64,000 nt of DNA. Origin: Diphasiastrum complanatum (taxonomy: Eukaryota > Streptophyta > Lycopodiopsida > Lycopodiales > Lycopodiaceae). A program made the position numbers and the translations under genes. The stretch is from contig CM055105.1 in NCBI GenBank assembly GCA_029204225.1, positions 10,680,551 through 10,744,550 of the forward strand, in the 5' to 3' direction. Shown in pieces: positions 50,096-60,073 of the stretch (position 1 is its first letter; each line of letters begins with the position of its first letter). Below the pieces are notes generated by a model. The model did not search any database. It had not been told where the DNA came from and saw nothing but the letters and a program-made list of their open reading frames with translations.

Positions 50096-50164
50096 CACAC
50101 ATTTCGTACTAACACATTCTCTCTCGCCTTCGACCTCCAGCTGCCCGTCATCAACGGGCTTACC

Positions 50165-50385
50165 CACCCATCCGGCTGATCACTTACCAAAGATATTCGA
50201 CTGATCACTTACCTCAAACACTCGACTGATCACTTACCACAAATATCCGACTGACTTACCATAGACATTCGGCTGATCACTTATCTCAAACATTCGGTTG
50301 ATCACTTATCTCAAACGTTCGGCTGATCACTTACCAAAAATATTCGACTGATCACTTACCTCAAACATTCGGCTGAACACATAAA
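50165..50385. repeat. Minisatellite based on TTCGGCTGATCACTTACC
   Basis: Seven or eight copies of a unit of about 32 bp, each with CGACTGATCACTTA or CGGCTGATCACTTA followed by CC(T/A)CAAA and a CATTCG/TATTCG word. TGATCA is itself a palindrome. Non-coding. Confidence 0.8.
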
Positions 50386-50960
50386 TCACACACACCATCG
50401 GACACAAATCATCGGACACCATCGGCCACATAAATCACGCACACATAAATCAAACAAATCATCCTAAACTATCGGCCGCCATCCAAATCATCGGTCGTCA
50501 CCTGAGATCATCGGCCCCCCATCGATGATGGGCAAATGTCACCCATTTGCAAAAGGAAAAAACTATTAAGGTTTTAAAAAAATGGTAAAAAAAAACACAG
50601 CCTCCAAAAATATATAAACACTTTTTGTGGGTATGAACACATACACACTCATACACATGCACACATACACACACACGCACACATGCACATACATGCACAC
50701 ACACATGCACACACATGCACACCTAAAAGCACACATCCGCACACATGTCAAGATGTTGAAGCTTCATGTCGATGCATGTCAAAACCATCCAAAACACCAC
50801 CACCCCAAATGACTGGCCGACAAAATTTTGGATGCTTCTAATTATGTCCGCTTTCAATCATCAATCGTCCGCTCTGAGCATCATCCACACGTCTCGACCA
50901 CAAGCCGCCACCTAGATCGTCGGCCGCCCATTGCCTGTCATCGACGGGCACAAGCAACTA

Positions 50961-50990
<30 letters not shown>
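50386..50990. other. Non-coding DNA with CA-rich tract and (TA)n
   Basis: 50,638-50,730 is an imperfect CA-rich microsatellite; 50,962-50,990 is (TA)n that borders the next short element. No gene recognised. Confidence 0.5.
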
Positions 50991-50994
<4 letters not shown>

Positions 50995-51240
50995 AAGCAG
51001 ATGGTACGTCCGAACGCACGTCCACGTCCGCGTCTGGACGCGAACGCACCAGGGGTGCGTCCGGGGGTCCGGACGAGTCCGTTTTTTCTTTTTCTTTTTT
51101 TAAATTCTTTTATTGTTTTACAGGCTTAAAAAACAAAACAAAAAAATCATAAAAAATTGGACGCGTCCGACCCCACGTCCGGGGGTCGGACACGTCCAGG
51201 TCCGGACGCGAACGCGGAATGTCCGGCCCAGACCCTCGTG

Positions 51241-51244
<4 letters not shown>
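50991..51244 (-). mobile_element. Short derivative of the hAT element family (about 254 bp)
   Basis: AAGGAAGCAG at 50,991 and GACCCTCGTGTCTA at 51,244 are slightly diverged copies of the two family ends, set in (TA)n on both sides, with CGCGTCC/GGACGCG words inward of each end and a T/A-rich centre. Same size and design as 46,950-47,197 but more diverged. Confidence 0.7.
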
Positions 51245-51283
<39 letters not shown>

Positions 51284-51284
<1 letters not shown>

Positions 51285-51578
51285 ATAGTTGCACCCCCCC
51301 TCCAGCGTTTAGAAACACATTTCTGAACCACATTTTTGGTTTGAGAGAGCGTTTATGAGAAACATTTTTTTTTTTAAATTTTGTGGGCAATATGGGTATC
51401 AGATTAAAGGTCTGATCAAGGGCATTGCATCTGTATAGGTTGCCAAGTGTTTTGGTCACAGTGGGCTGCTTACAACATGGTTTAGGTCCAATTTAGGCAA
51501 TTTTAGGGCAAAAAATATAAATATTATGTTTATTTTTGGCACGTTTTTGGCCCAAAAATGCATTTCTGGGCAACTATG
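51284..51578. mobile_element. CATAGTTGCA / GCAACTATG inverted-repeat element
   Basis: Starts CATAGTTGCA (51,284-51,293) and ends GGCAACTATG at 51,578, with TA-rich DNA on both sides. The body repeats GTTTAGAAACAC, ATTTCTGAACCAC and TTTCTGGGCAA words, self-complementary around AGAAAC/GTTTCT. No ORF. It shares its ends, not its body, with the element at 35.7 kb. Confidence 0.65.
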
Positions 51579-52124
51579 ATATATATAACCATAGTTGCAC
51601 CGAAACGTGTTTCTGGGCAAACACGTTGCTGAAACCGCGTTTCTAAGAAACGCGATTCGTAACCAAAATCTTAAAAAAAAATAAAAAAAAATAAAAAATT
51701 TGGAAAAATAGCTTATGGCTCAAATTTTTTTAGGGTATCAATGGTCAAACCAGCGTTTTGCCTCTCAGAAGTGCAGTAGATGGGGCACAAACAGATCATA
51801 TTTTCAATAGCTATTTGGTTGTTATTTGCTCTGGTTTTCAATAAATGCTCAGGGGTTTCAGGGGGCTGTAGCCCCCCGAGAAACAGGAAGTTCGGGGGGC
51901 GGTAGCCCCCTGATGGGGGGTTTGGGAGGCAACACCCCCCAACGGCAAGGCCTCTTCATGATTTGGCCTCTTCATTTCCTTTGCCCTGCATTCGCCCATT
52001 TTCAGCGTCTCTCCAACAGTGAACCCTGCTATTTTTTTTCCAGCAATCCATCCCTTATTTCATCTGCAATGCTTCTTGGTTTCCAATGGAAGGCTCGAAC
52101 TTGAGACCAAACATTTCATCTGCA

Positions 52125-53275
52125 ATGGTGCAATCCGACCTTTTCGGTCTGTGGGACGAGGTAGACATTGTCAGGCGGGTTGCCGACAAGGCCAACAAGA
52201 CCGGTCAGAAGATCGTGCGCTGCCGATACTGTCTCGTCGAGTTTGCTGCATCCCTCACTCGCCTTAAAGGCCATCTGCTCGGTGCACGCGCCAAAAATGG
52301 TGCCACCTTGAATGCTGCCCCTTGTGGCAGCATGACCGTCCCCGACAGGCAGCGACTACTGGACACCTACGGGCCGCGGCTCGTGGCAGGGGAGAACACC
52401 ATTTCGGAGGGCGTTCTCCGATTTTGCACCGCTCCTTATGTGACTAACCCAGAGTTGCTGCCTGCTTGGCTGGCACGCACGAGGAGAGGGAGTGCATCCT
52501 CCTCCGGTCCCTTTGCCCCTCAGACAGTTCTGCCTCATGCACCCCCATCTGCTCAGATTCCGGTGGATCCCGTCCCATCGCGTCCGACAGTTGCCACTGC
52601 GGTTCCACCACCACCCACTGTTGCTCGCACTCCACCAGTCTACGACTTTCTCATGGACTCTCCGCCACCCGAGCAGGCCCAGGATGGTACTGGGCGGGCC
52701 TTCGAGGATGTGGAAGAGATCCCTTCTTCCTTCCCTTCCCATCCGGATGACCTCCTCAGCCAGCAGTTTTCGTACCCCATGCCAAATGTTGCCCCTCCAC
52801 CAGTGCACCCCACCTATGCTGCTGCACCCATCCCTGCCAGTGCATCCCACTCTCCCCATTCCACGTCTACAGCCGATGCATCCACCAGCGCCCAGCCTGT
52901 CGCGTCATCGTCCATTCCCGTCACGGTTGGTGCACCGTGCTGGAGGTCCACCACCCGTCGTCCACCAGGGAGAGCCCTCGTGCAGCAGACCATTCGCGGC
53001 GCGCATCAGCCGCACATGGACAGAGAGGCCACACAGGCCGTGGCCAGTCTGGTTTACGAGCTGAACCTACCCTTTGCCATCACCGACTCTGAGCCCTTCA
53101 GAAGGGCCTTCCGCCTTGCACAGTTTGTCAGCCCTAGCTGGAGAGTCCCTAGTTCAGAGGTTGTCCGCACACACATGCTGAGGGATAGGGTCGAGTCCTT
53201 GTCTAGAGAGATGGAGCCTCTGCGTCGGCACTGGGCCACTTACGGTTGCAGCATCATGTCTCTAGCAGACGGTCT
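52125..53275 (+). pseudogene. hAT transposase C, N-terminal part (BED finger to DUF659 start)
   Basis: The start MVQSDLFGLWDEVDIV at 52,125 is preferred over the upstream ATG (52,086) because it aligns with the starts of copies A and B. A BED finger (CRYCLVEFAASLTRLKGHLL, then a Cys) is followed by LDTYGPRLV, a long Pro/Ser/Thr-rich linker and YELNLPFAITDSEPFRRAF, RDRVESLSREMEPLRRHWAT, YGCSIMSLADG. The reading frame is open for about 380 codons, but after ADG, where W-T-D should follow, the sequence is unrelated, so the DUF659 core and dimerisation domain are gone. It lacks the frameshift shared by A and B and is a different lineage. Confidence 0.82.
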
Positions 53276-53749
53276 ACCATTGTACTCAGATGATTTTTCA
53301 CATTATATACAGTGTTTGGCCTACATTATTTGCTGCACATTGTGCGTATGTCGCTCTGTACATGTGATGCTTTATTTTATGTTGAAGAATTCTATGTGCG
53401 TGTCTGAATCCTATTTTCATTTAATTTCGTTTGAAGTGAATGCTAGCTTCACATATATGCACCTACATCATGAGCACAGCAATCACACCCCTACACCCCA
53501 AACGACATTTCATAAACACATGTAATACGTCCGCATTTAAAAAATTACAGACATTGCATCTTACATGACCAGGCTCGCGTTGCACAAAAAACAACTATGT
53601 ATATATTCAACCGTTGTATCAGGATAACATCACATATACTGTCATTTTTTTAAGCAGCCATCTAGTTATTTGCTGCATCATAAACTGCCGAAAACTACAT
53701 AGCAACAATCCGCCACATACGGGTGGACCTCATCTATTCTAAACATCCC
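53276..53749. other. Non-coding gap between convergent ORFs
   Basis: AT-rich, no similarity seen; it replaces the rest of the transposase and may be the intron or 3' region where the deletion joined. Confidence 0.35.
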
Positions 53750-54115
53750 TCACTGATCCTCCACCGACTCCTCGCCCTCGTCTGGTGCATTGTTTTGTCG
53801 CTCTTGCTCTGCCTCCCGGTTAGCCCGAGCTGCCTCCTGGTTAGCCCGACGTCTGGCCGCCCTTTCCCTGACCATGATGAGCTGCCGTCGTGTGAAATTC
53901 ATTCCGATCTGCTCATCCAGATCCAGCTCGACAGCGGGGACAGGATCCACAGCGGAGGCGGGTGGCTCCGGTTCCGGATTTCTCTGTCGAGTCTGTTGCA
54001 GCATCTCTCGGATATCTGCCTCTTGCTTCCGATGCCTCTCGTTGTGCCTTCGGATATCTTCCTCAAGCTTTCTCCTGGCTTCGCCCTCGGGCTTCGGTGG
54101 TATGCGCTCAGCCAT
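53750..54115 (-). CDS. Small charged ORF associated with hAT elements, copy 2 (intact frame)
   Basis: An open frame of about 121 codons starting MAERIPPKPEGEARRKLEED at 54,115. It continues IRRHNERHRKQEADIREMLQ, a Pro/Glu-rich middle (NPEPEPPASAVDPVPAVELD), then IGMNFTRRQLIMVRERAARR, a long Arg/Glu/Ala helix with RANQEAARANREAEQERQN, ending in an acidic tail. It is predicted soluble, with probable coiled coil. The N-terminal helix and the IGMNFT block both occur at 47.7-48.0 kb, so two places in this window preserve it next to hAT-type sequence. That argues for a transposon-borne gene. Function is unknown; DNA binding or a transposase partner would be guesses. An in-frame ATG 14 codons further upstream (54,157) is also possible. 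Confidence 0.55.
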   Translation of the reverse strand: MAERIPPKPEGEARRKLEEDIRRHNERHRKQEADIREMLQQTRQRNPEPEPPASAVDPVPAVELDLDEQIGMNFTRRQLIMVRERAARRRANQEAARANREAEQERQNNAPDEGEESVEDQ

Positions 54116-54327
54116 CTCGATCGACCTTCTCCTCACAGCACCCTGATCCTTGAACACCCTCTCACAGCACCCTGGCTCTCAAACAGCCTGTCACCGGCTC
54201 TCGCTTGCTCTCTCACTGTCTATCACTAGCCCTCTCACAGCCTCTGAAAATGCCGACCACAATGGCATTGTGAGTGCCTAATATATCCCCACAGCCTGAT
54301 CGGCCATGTGGATCCCCATCATCCCTC

Positions 54328-54520
54328 CATGTGCCTCCGTACCTGCCCCCATGTGATGCTCCCCCCTGTGTTGGTCTCCCATTGGGCCCATGGTCTGCTC
54401 ACCCACAATGCCCATGTGCCTCTATACTTGCCCCCATGTGATGCTACCCCCCTGTGTTGGTCTCCCATTGGCCCCTCGGTCTGCTCACTCGCAGTGCCCA
54501 TGTGCCATTGCAACAGTCCC
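54328..54520. repeat. Tandem repeat, unit 85-86 bp
   Basis: CATGTGCC starts at 54,328, 54,413 and 54,499. The first two copies also share CCCATGTGATGCT, CCTGTGTTGGTCTCCCATTG and GGTCTGCTCAC. It lies in the upstream region of the small charged ORF. Confidence 0.8.
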
Positions 54521-54654
54521 CTGCATCATGTACTGTACCCTCTTTTTTTACACCCAGAACCCCCTTTTTTTACTTTTTTTTGTCCTTTTTTGGTAGTTAA
54601 TATGCAAAACAAAAATTACTAGAAATATATTAAAAAATAAAAAAAATATTAAAA

Positions 54655-54757
54655 ATGGTACCGCCCTGGTACCGCGGATCCCAGGGCGGTACCGTACCGG
54701 CGGTACCACTAATATGGTACCGGCGGTACCATACCAGCGGTACCAGAGGGTACTATG
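54655..54757. repeat. GGTACC word array ending CTATG
   Basis: About 100 bp containing GGTACC seven times, with CCGCGGATCC and GGCGGTACCG words, ending in GGTACTATG beside (TA)n. It is strongly self-complementary and very different in base composition from its flanks. Confidence 0.85.
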
Positions 54758-54768
54758 ATATATATATA

Positions 54769-54987
54769 TCAAACATGAGGGTCCGGGCCGGACGCGGCCT
54801 TTTCGCGTCCACGTCCGATGCCCGGACCCGGACACGTCCGACCCCCAGACGAGGGGTCACATGCGTCCAAAAACAATTTGAGATTTTTTTGCGTTTTTTT
54901 TTAAACAAAAAAAAGGGCGCGCGGGCAGCGGAACTGTCCGCAGAAGCCCGAGAAGCCCGAAGGTGAGAGAGAGGAGAAAAGGAGGAC

Positions 54988-55057
<70 letters not shown>

Positions 55058-55082
55058 GGGAGAGGGAGACAACGAGAGAGAG
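54769..55082 (+). mobile_element. hAT-family 5' end and leader, interrupted by a LINE
   Basis: TCAAACATGAGGGTCCGGGC at 54,769 opens the same sequence as the 5' end of hAT element B: GACGCG words, a T/A-run, a GCGGAACTGTCCGCAGAA block (compare GCGGACAGTCCGCAGAA at 43,536) and a GA tract (54,990-55,053). It breaks off near 55,082, where the 3' tail of the LINE starts. The expected continuation (GA, GT, telo-box) is found at 60,880-61,190. Confidence 0.6.
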
Positions 55083-55320
55083 AATTAGAATTAGAATTAT
55101 TATTATTAACGTCTTTTGGTGCCCAGGGGCACATAAGACAAAAGAGAGTACAAAATGTGAGAAGCATTGTCCGCATAAGGACTTATTTACCAATGAAAAG
55201 ACAGTAAAACTAAAACTAAAATATCGATCTCTCTGTCTCTAAGAGAAAAAGTATCCAAGCTTGACCACCAGCTGGTGAGGGTACAAAGCAAGAGCTTAAC
55301 CACCTGCTCCGCGGAGGAAA

Positions 55321-58300
55321 CTAGCTACGAGCAAGCTGAAAGTAATGAGTGATGGTAGTAGTGGGTCGTGATGTAGGCTGGTGGGAGGCATATGAAGATC
55401 TAGTAGCACTGGATCGAGCCGAAACTCTCTGTGTCTTCGATCTTCGGACGGGGACGTCAAAATCCGCAACCGAAATATCCACTCTGTCTCGCTTCTGGAA
55501 GAACTGAGTAATGTGAGCCTGACTGGAATCCATATCTGAGAGCGTAGGTAGAAGTGAAGCTCGTAAAATATACATCTCTCTCAAAAGAAGACCCACACAT
55601 CTAGCATCTGGATACTCGAGGAAGGAGCTCAACGTGAGGGGAATATCTCGGTATAAACAATGGTATCGTCCTCTAATCTCATAGTATACTGGGCAGCGAA
55701 AGATGAAATGAAACTCATCTTCCACCTCCTGAAGAGAACAAAGCTGACATATCCGCTGCAATCTGGGAGTGTCTGTGTATCTACCTGTCTCGATAGCAAG
55801 CTGATGAGAAGAGACTCGAAGCTGTCCTATACGATATCTCAGACCAAAAGATAGCGTCTGTGTAAGATAAACTGGAAGAATAGGCAAGCCCGAAACGTCC
55901 AGCCGTAAAAGATGTGTGCCATAATAATGTAGCTTGACCCTATCTGGATCAGGATGTGACCATATAGTGCGTATGTAGCTCCGGTAAATCTGTTGTCTGA
56001 TATAAGCATGGGTTCCATTCGGAAGATCAAGTGCGGATAAACCCCAAGTCTGAAGAAGGGCTGAGACACTGCGATACCAAGAGTGCTTGGCTCCCTGATC
56101 TGCAAGGGTACAAGACGAAGTGAGAGCAGCAACAATGTATCTGGAGGTATCTAGATCTGATACCCTGTGAAGAAAGGTGATGATCTGAAACATAGCACCA
56201 ACAACTAATGGAGGAGAAGCAAACTCGGTTAGTATGATATCATGTGGTACTGAGGGCTTAGCCCGAATTATCCTACTGAGCATGAGAATCTGGATACGAG
56301 TAAGATCTCTCCATGTATCGCGTGATAAATCAGGGCACCAAGTCTCAGCCGAATATAGCACAACTGGGGAGACAGTAGCAGAAAATAGTAGGCATCTGGT
56401 AGCAGGATCCTGCACATAATAAGTAGAGCAAAATCTCTCCATATGCACAAGAGCGGTAGGCCCCTTGCGGAGCCTGGCGGTGGCTGCTGGTCGAAAAGTG
56501 AGTAGCGGACCAGAGAAAAGAACTCCCAAATAGGTGTAGGAGGTCACGATCTCAATCGGTAGCCCGTCATAATAGAAAATCACATCTCTCATATGTTGTC
56601 TGTTGGTGTTAAACACCATAATCTTAGTCTTCTTAAGGTTAACCGTCAATCCCCAACGCTGGCAAAAGTGATGTAAAGCAGAAAGGTGACTCTGTAAACC
56701 AGCTGCAGAGGATGAGAGGAGAACCACATCATCAGCGTACAAGAGAATGGGGATAATAATGTCTGCTAGGGGACAGCCCTCTCCACCTTCCTCGCGAATA
56801 ATCCGCTCTGGTAGAATGTATCTGTGAGGACCAGCTACTACCATCTCTGAAACGTGCCAAGACTCGCTCATATAAAGTAATGATCGCAGCAATAGTATCC
56901 TCTGAAAAGCCAAGTGAAGACAGTCTCTGGAAAAGAAGATGTCGTGGAACAGAGTCAAAAGCTTTGCGAAAATCCACAAAGCAACAGTAAATTCTTTGTT
57001 TCCGATGTCGAGCCTCCTCAATAATGCATCTCAAAATGAAGATCTGGTCTGAAGTAGAATATCCCGGTCTGAAACCAGCTTGACCCATAGCGTGTAAACC
57101 CTCAGTTTCAGCAAAAGATCCAGTGACTGTCTGTAGTATAGAGCCATATATCTTAGCTAGAGTGTGGCCAATCATAATGGTGCGGTAGTTTCCTACATTC
57201 ATGGGATCACCTGCCTTGAGGATGGGGTGAAGGATATTAGTACACCAAGCCGTAGGAAAACCAGAAGTAACAGCTGTGTTAAAAACATGAGCAATGTAAG
57301 GGGAGATGAGATGTGCTACGGGCTTTAGGAAGTCTACACTTAAGGAGTCATAGTCAGTGGCTTTATTTAGTTTGGCATGTTTAATGGCGTTTTCAACCAT
57401 GTCAGGGGTGAAAAGTGAGCAGTGGTCAGGTCTCGGTGAGAGTGAGGTAGGAGGAGAGTCCGTGGTATATAACTCCGTGGCATACTCGATCCAGGATTCG
57501 ATGGCTATGGGGGCCAATGTTGAAGAGTGTCTGGTGAAATGTTTCCAGAAAAAAGAGGAGGAGGGTGAATCTAAAGAGTTGATCATTTTTTGGCAGAGTG
57601 ATTGTAGGTACTTGATCTTCTTTGTTCTGGTGGTTTTATGATATTCTTTCTGGCATTGTTTGAGTGTGGCAGGGGAGTGTGACCTGGCATATGTCACATG
57701 ATTGTGAAGAGAGCGGCATTCTGCATCATACCATCTGTTGTGAACACTTCTGTGAGATGATGTCGTTTTGGTGGGAAAGGATGAGGAAGCAGCAGCTAAG
57801 AGGGATGTAGAGAGAAAAGTGGCTTGCTGGTCAATTGGTGCCATGAACGGGAAGTTAGCGAGTAGTTGGGATAAGATTGTGGTGTAATTAGTGAATCCAG
57901 ATTGGGTGAAAGGAATACGTTTATGAGTGGGAAGAGAGCAAGAAATTTGCAAAGAAGAGGTTATGTGACCAAGTGAGATGTGTAAGAGTGAGTGATCGGA
58001 AATGGTAGGGGGTGTGATGGAGAAATCAGAAATGTGAGAGATCAAAGCAGGTGATCCAATGAAGTAGTCGACCACACTATGTCCTCCACCATGAGGATAG
58101 CATGTATATGCTGATGAGGAAGGCCACTGTGTGAGGCCATTCAAAATGGCAAGAGCGTGTGTCTCTGCTAGAGTGATCAACTGCTCCCCGAAAGATGTAG
58201 CTGGAGTGTCTGCATCCTGTGATACCCGGTCTAGCCCCATATCCAAAGGGTAAAGCCTGAGAAGATCCGTAGCTGCATGAAATTCGGTTTGTCTAGAGCT

Positions 58301-58762
58301 TGTGCGGGCGTTGGAATCACCTGCTAGTAAAATGGAACCCTGCTGAGAAAAGATAGCAATATCATCTGAGAGAGCCTGAAAAGGGTCCCCGCCAAACTCA
58401 GCAAACACTGAGGTCTGTGGAGCAAAATAGCATACAGCTATATAGATGTCCTGAGGTAATCCCAATAGTGAGCCAATAATGTGTAACCAAATATAGCGAG
58501 CGTATGGATCTTGTTTAACCATCTGAACTGTGGTGTCTCTGTATAAACAAGCTACTCCTCCAGATCCTCGACAAGTTTTTTCCCTAACAAATGGACGAAA
58601 AGCAGAATGCCAAGAGTACTCCTGTATATTTGGAAGAGGATGATATAAGGACTCATGAGTTTCAGCCAACAACAAAATGTCGCATTTTCTAATAAAATCA
58701 GCAAAGTCTCCGGCTGATGACGAAGATAAAAAACCATTACAATTCCAGAAGCCAAGTCTCAA
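55321..58762 (-). pseudogene. LINE ORF2: APE endonuclease, reverse transcriptase, C-terminal zinc knuckle
   Basis: ATG at 58,762 (MRLGFWNCNGFLSS). The N-terminal endonuclease shows LLLAETHE, LAGDSNAR, VVDYFIGSP and SDHSLLH, the expected Glu, Asp/Asn, Asp and His residues. RT follows with LKAGDPMNVGNYRTIMIG, AGFRPGYSTSDQIF, CCFVDFRKAFDSV, then LLYADDVVLLSS, LTVNLKKTKIMVF and YTYLGVLF. The C-terminus carries CQLCSLQEVEDEFHFIFRCP, a CCHC-like knuckle. Near 56,812 the frame shifts because the segment that normally holds the G-x-x-Q-G-C/D-P-L-S-P block is absent: STR is followed directly by IIREEGG in another frame. Roughly 60 nt are missing. All other blocks are readable. ORF2 begins 48 bp after ORF1 stops. 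Confidence 0.92.
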
Positions 58763-58810
58763 ATTGGTAGGGGATCTCGGGTAGCTTCTATATCCGGGGG
58801 CCCCTAGTTC

Positions 58811-59719
58811 CTATTGTGGAAGGTCGAAAAATCTCGGTTTCCCGTCAATAAAAACAACCCTTTGCCCTTTCTCTTTCGCTTCAAGGATAATCTTTTTTCT
58901 TGCCAACCATTGAGTATTTGTTAAGTCATCATCCATATAAATGAAAGTACCTTTAAGCTTTGCCCTAAGCCGAAGGGCAGCATTGCGTTGTGAAAGCGAG
59001 CGGAACTTGATAAACAAAACATTGTCATCAAATTTACTGCGCCAAGCAGTATCAAAACCGTCAGCCACATGAGATAACTTGGAAATGAGTAAATCCGTAA
59101 CTTCTTCCAACGGTTTTCCACCATTGGCAATGCCTCTTACTCTAATGTTAAAGGCTTTTTTGGCTCTTCTGGCTTGTTCACCCAAAACTGTCTCCAAATC
59201 GTTTTCCTTCGGAAAAGATGAAATCTGAGAGTGATTACCTTGCTTAAGGATCGATGTCGTTTCTTCAACCTGTTTTGCGAGTGATGAGAGTTTGCTGCCC
59301 ATATCACCCGGTTTGAAGAGTGCTGCCCACGTTTTTGTCTCCTCGACTTGTTTCTCCAAGCTATTGATCTTGTTGGAAGTCTCCTCCAAGGCACTTTTTT
59401 CTGCAATTCGTTGCTTAAGATATATATTTTCTTGCTCAAGCTGCTCCACACGTTCCGTGACACCAAAAAGATCCTTAGCTAACTTGCTATTTTCAGCTTC
59501 AAAGAGGTGTAGTTGTTTCTTAAGTCCAAGAATTTCTTGCCGGATAAAACTAAGATCATAAGCAAAAAGACTTTCGGTAGGTTTGGAAGGAGTGTAGTCA
59601 ATGGCAGCCATGTTGATAGTTTCTGTCACCGAAGACGGCTCCTCCATCACTACCGGTGATGGGGGGGTGTCCAACAGGGAGGGGGGTGTAAGAACACCCT
59701 CCTTTTTCTTAGGTGCCAT
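58811..59719 (-). CDS. LINE ORF1: coiled-coil, RRM-like RNA-binding protein
   Basis: An intact frame of 302 codons. It begins MAPKKKEG, has a proline-rich N-terminus, then a long coiled coil (about residues 55-175; LKKQLHLFEAENSKLAKDL, VEQLEQENIYLKQRIAEK) and a C-terminal globular part from about residue 185 (KAFNIRVRGI; VLFIKFRSLSQRNAALRLRA; GQRVVFIDGKPRFFDLP). The beta-alpha-beta pattern resembles an RRM with RNP-like strands, as in ORF1 proteins that coat LINE RNA and may act as nucleic-acid chaperones. No zinc knuckle is present. The neighbour ORF2 supplies the enzymes. Confidence 0.85.
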   Translation of the reverse strand: MAPKKKEGVLTPPSLLDTPPSPVVMEEPSSVTETINMAAIDYTPSKPTESLFAYDLSFIRQEILGLKKQLHLFEAENSKLAKDLFGVTERVEQLEQENIYLKQRIAEKSALEETSNKINSLEKQVEETKTWAALFKPGDMGSKLSSLAKQVEETTSILKQGNHSQISSFPKENDLETVLGEQARRAKKAFNIRVRGIANGGKPLEEVTDLLISKLSHVADGFDTAWRSKFDDNVLFIKFRSLSQRNAALRLRAKLKGTFIYMDDDLTNTQWLARKKIILEAKEKGQRVVFIDGKPRFFDLPQ

Positions 59720-59959
59720 AGGAGGCGGTAAGCAGATGGAGGAGAGAGAGAGAGAGAGATCGCGCGATGAGAGGGAAGGGAGGCAGATTTGGCCACGGGA
59801 GCAAGGGGCGAGGCAGGAGGGAGAGCGGGGGTAAAGGAAACAGGAGTGAGGGTAGAGGAGGCAAAGAGATCAGGGCGCAGAGTTCAAGGCCAGCGAGGGG
59901 CAGGATATGAGGGCGAAATAGAGGCAGGGAACAGTGTGGAGGTGCGATGGTGGACAAAG

Positions 59960-60019
59960 AGTAGCGGATCGCTGGTTGGAGAGAGAATAGCGGATCGCTG
60001 GTTGGAGTAGCGGATCGTT

Positions 60020-60069
<50 letters not shown>
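59960..60069. repeat. Minisatellite TAGCGGATCGCTGGTTGGAG and (GA)n
   Basis: Three copies of a word TAGCGGATCGCTGGTTGGA near 59,962-60,023, followed by a (GA)n tract at 60,024-60,069, in the 5' region of the LINE. Confidence 0.8.

Positions 60070-60073
<4 letters not shown>

Larger units (their letters stand above)
51590..54757. mobile_element. Candidate CATAG-ended element carrying hAT C and the small charged ORF
   Basis: The interval begins CATAGTTGCA at 51,590 and ends GGTACTATG at 54,757, with TATA-rich DNA outside both ends. Between the ends lie a BED-hAT transposase remnant (plus strand) and the small charged ORF (minus strand), convergent. The left subterminal part repeats GAAACG/CGTTTC words (51,600-51,665), the right GGTACC words (54,655-54,757). 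If these are true termini, the small CATAG elements would be its non-autonomous relatives. The ends could also belong to two different elements. Confidence 0.4.

Noticed and set aside
50165-50385. CRISPR-like array of regularly spaced repeats
   Set aside because: The unit is a eukaryotic-style minisatellite with variable copies and no unique spacers; the rest of the window is plant nuclear DNA.
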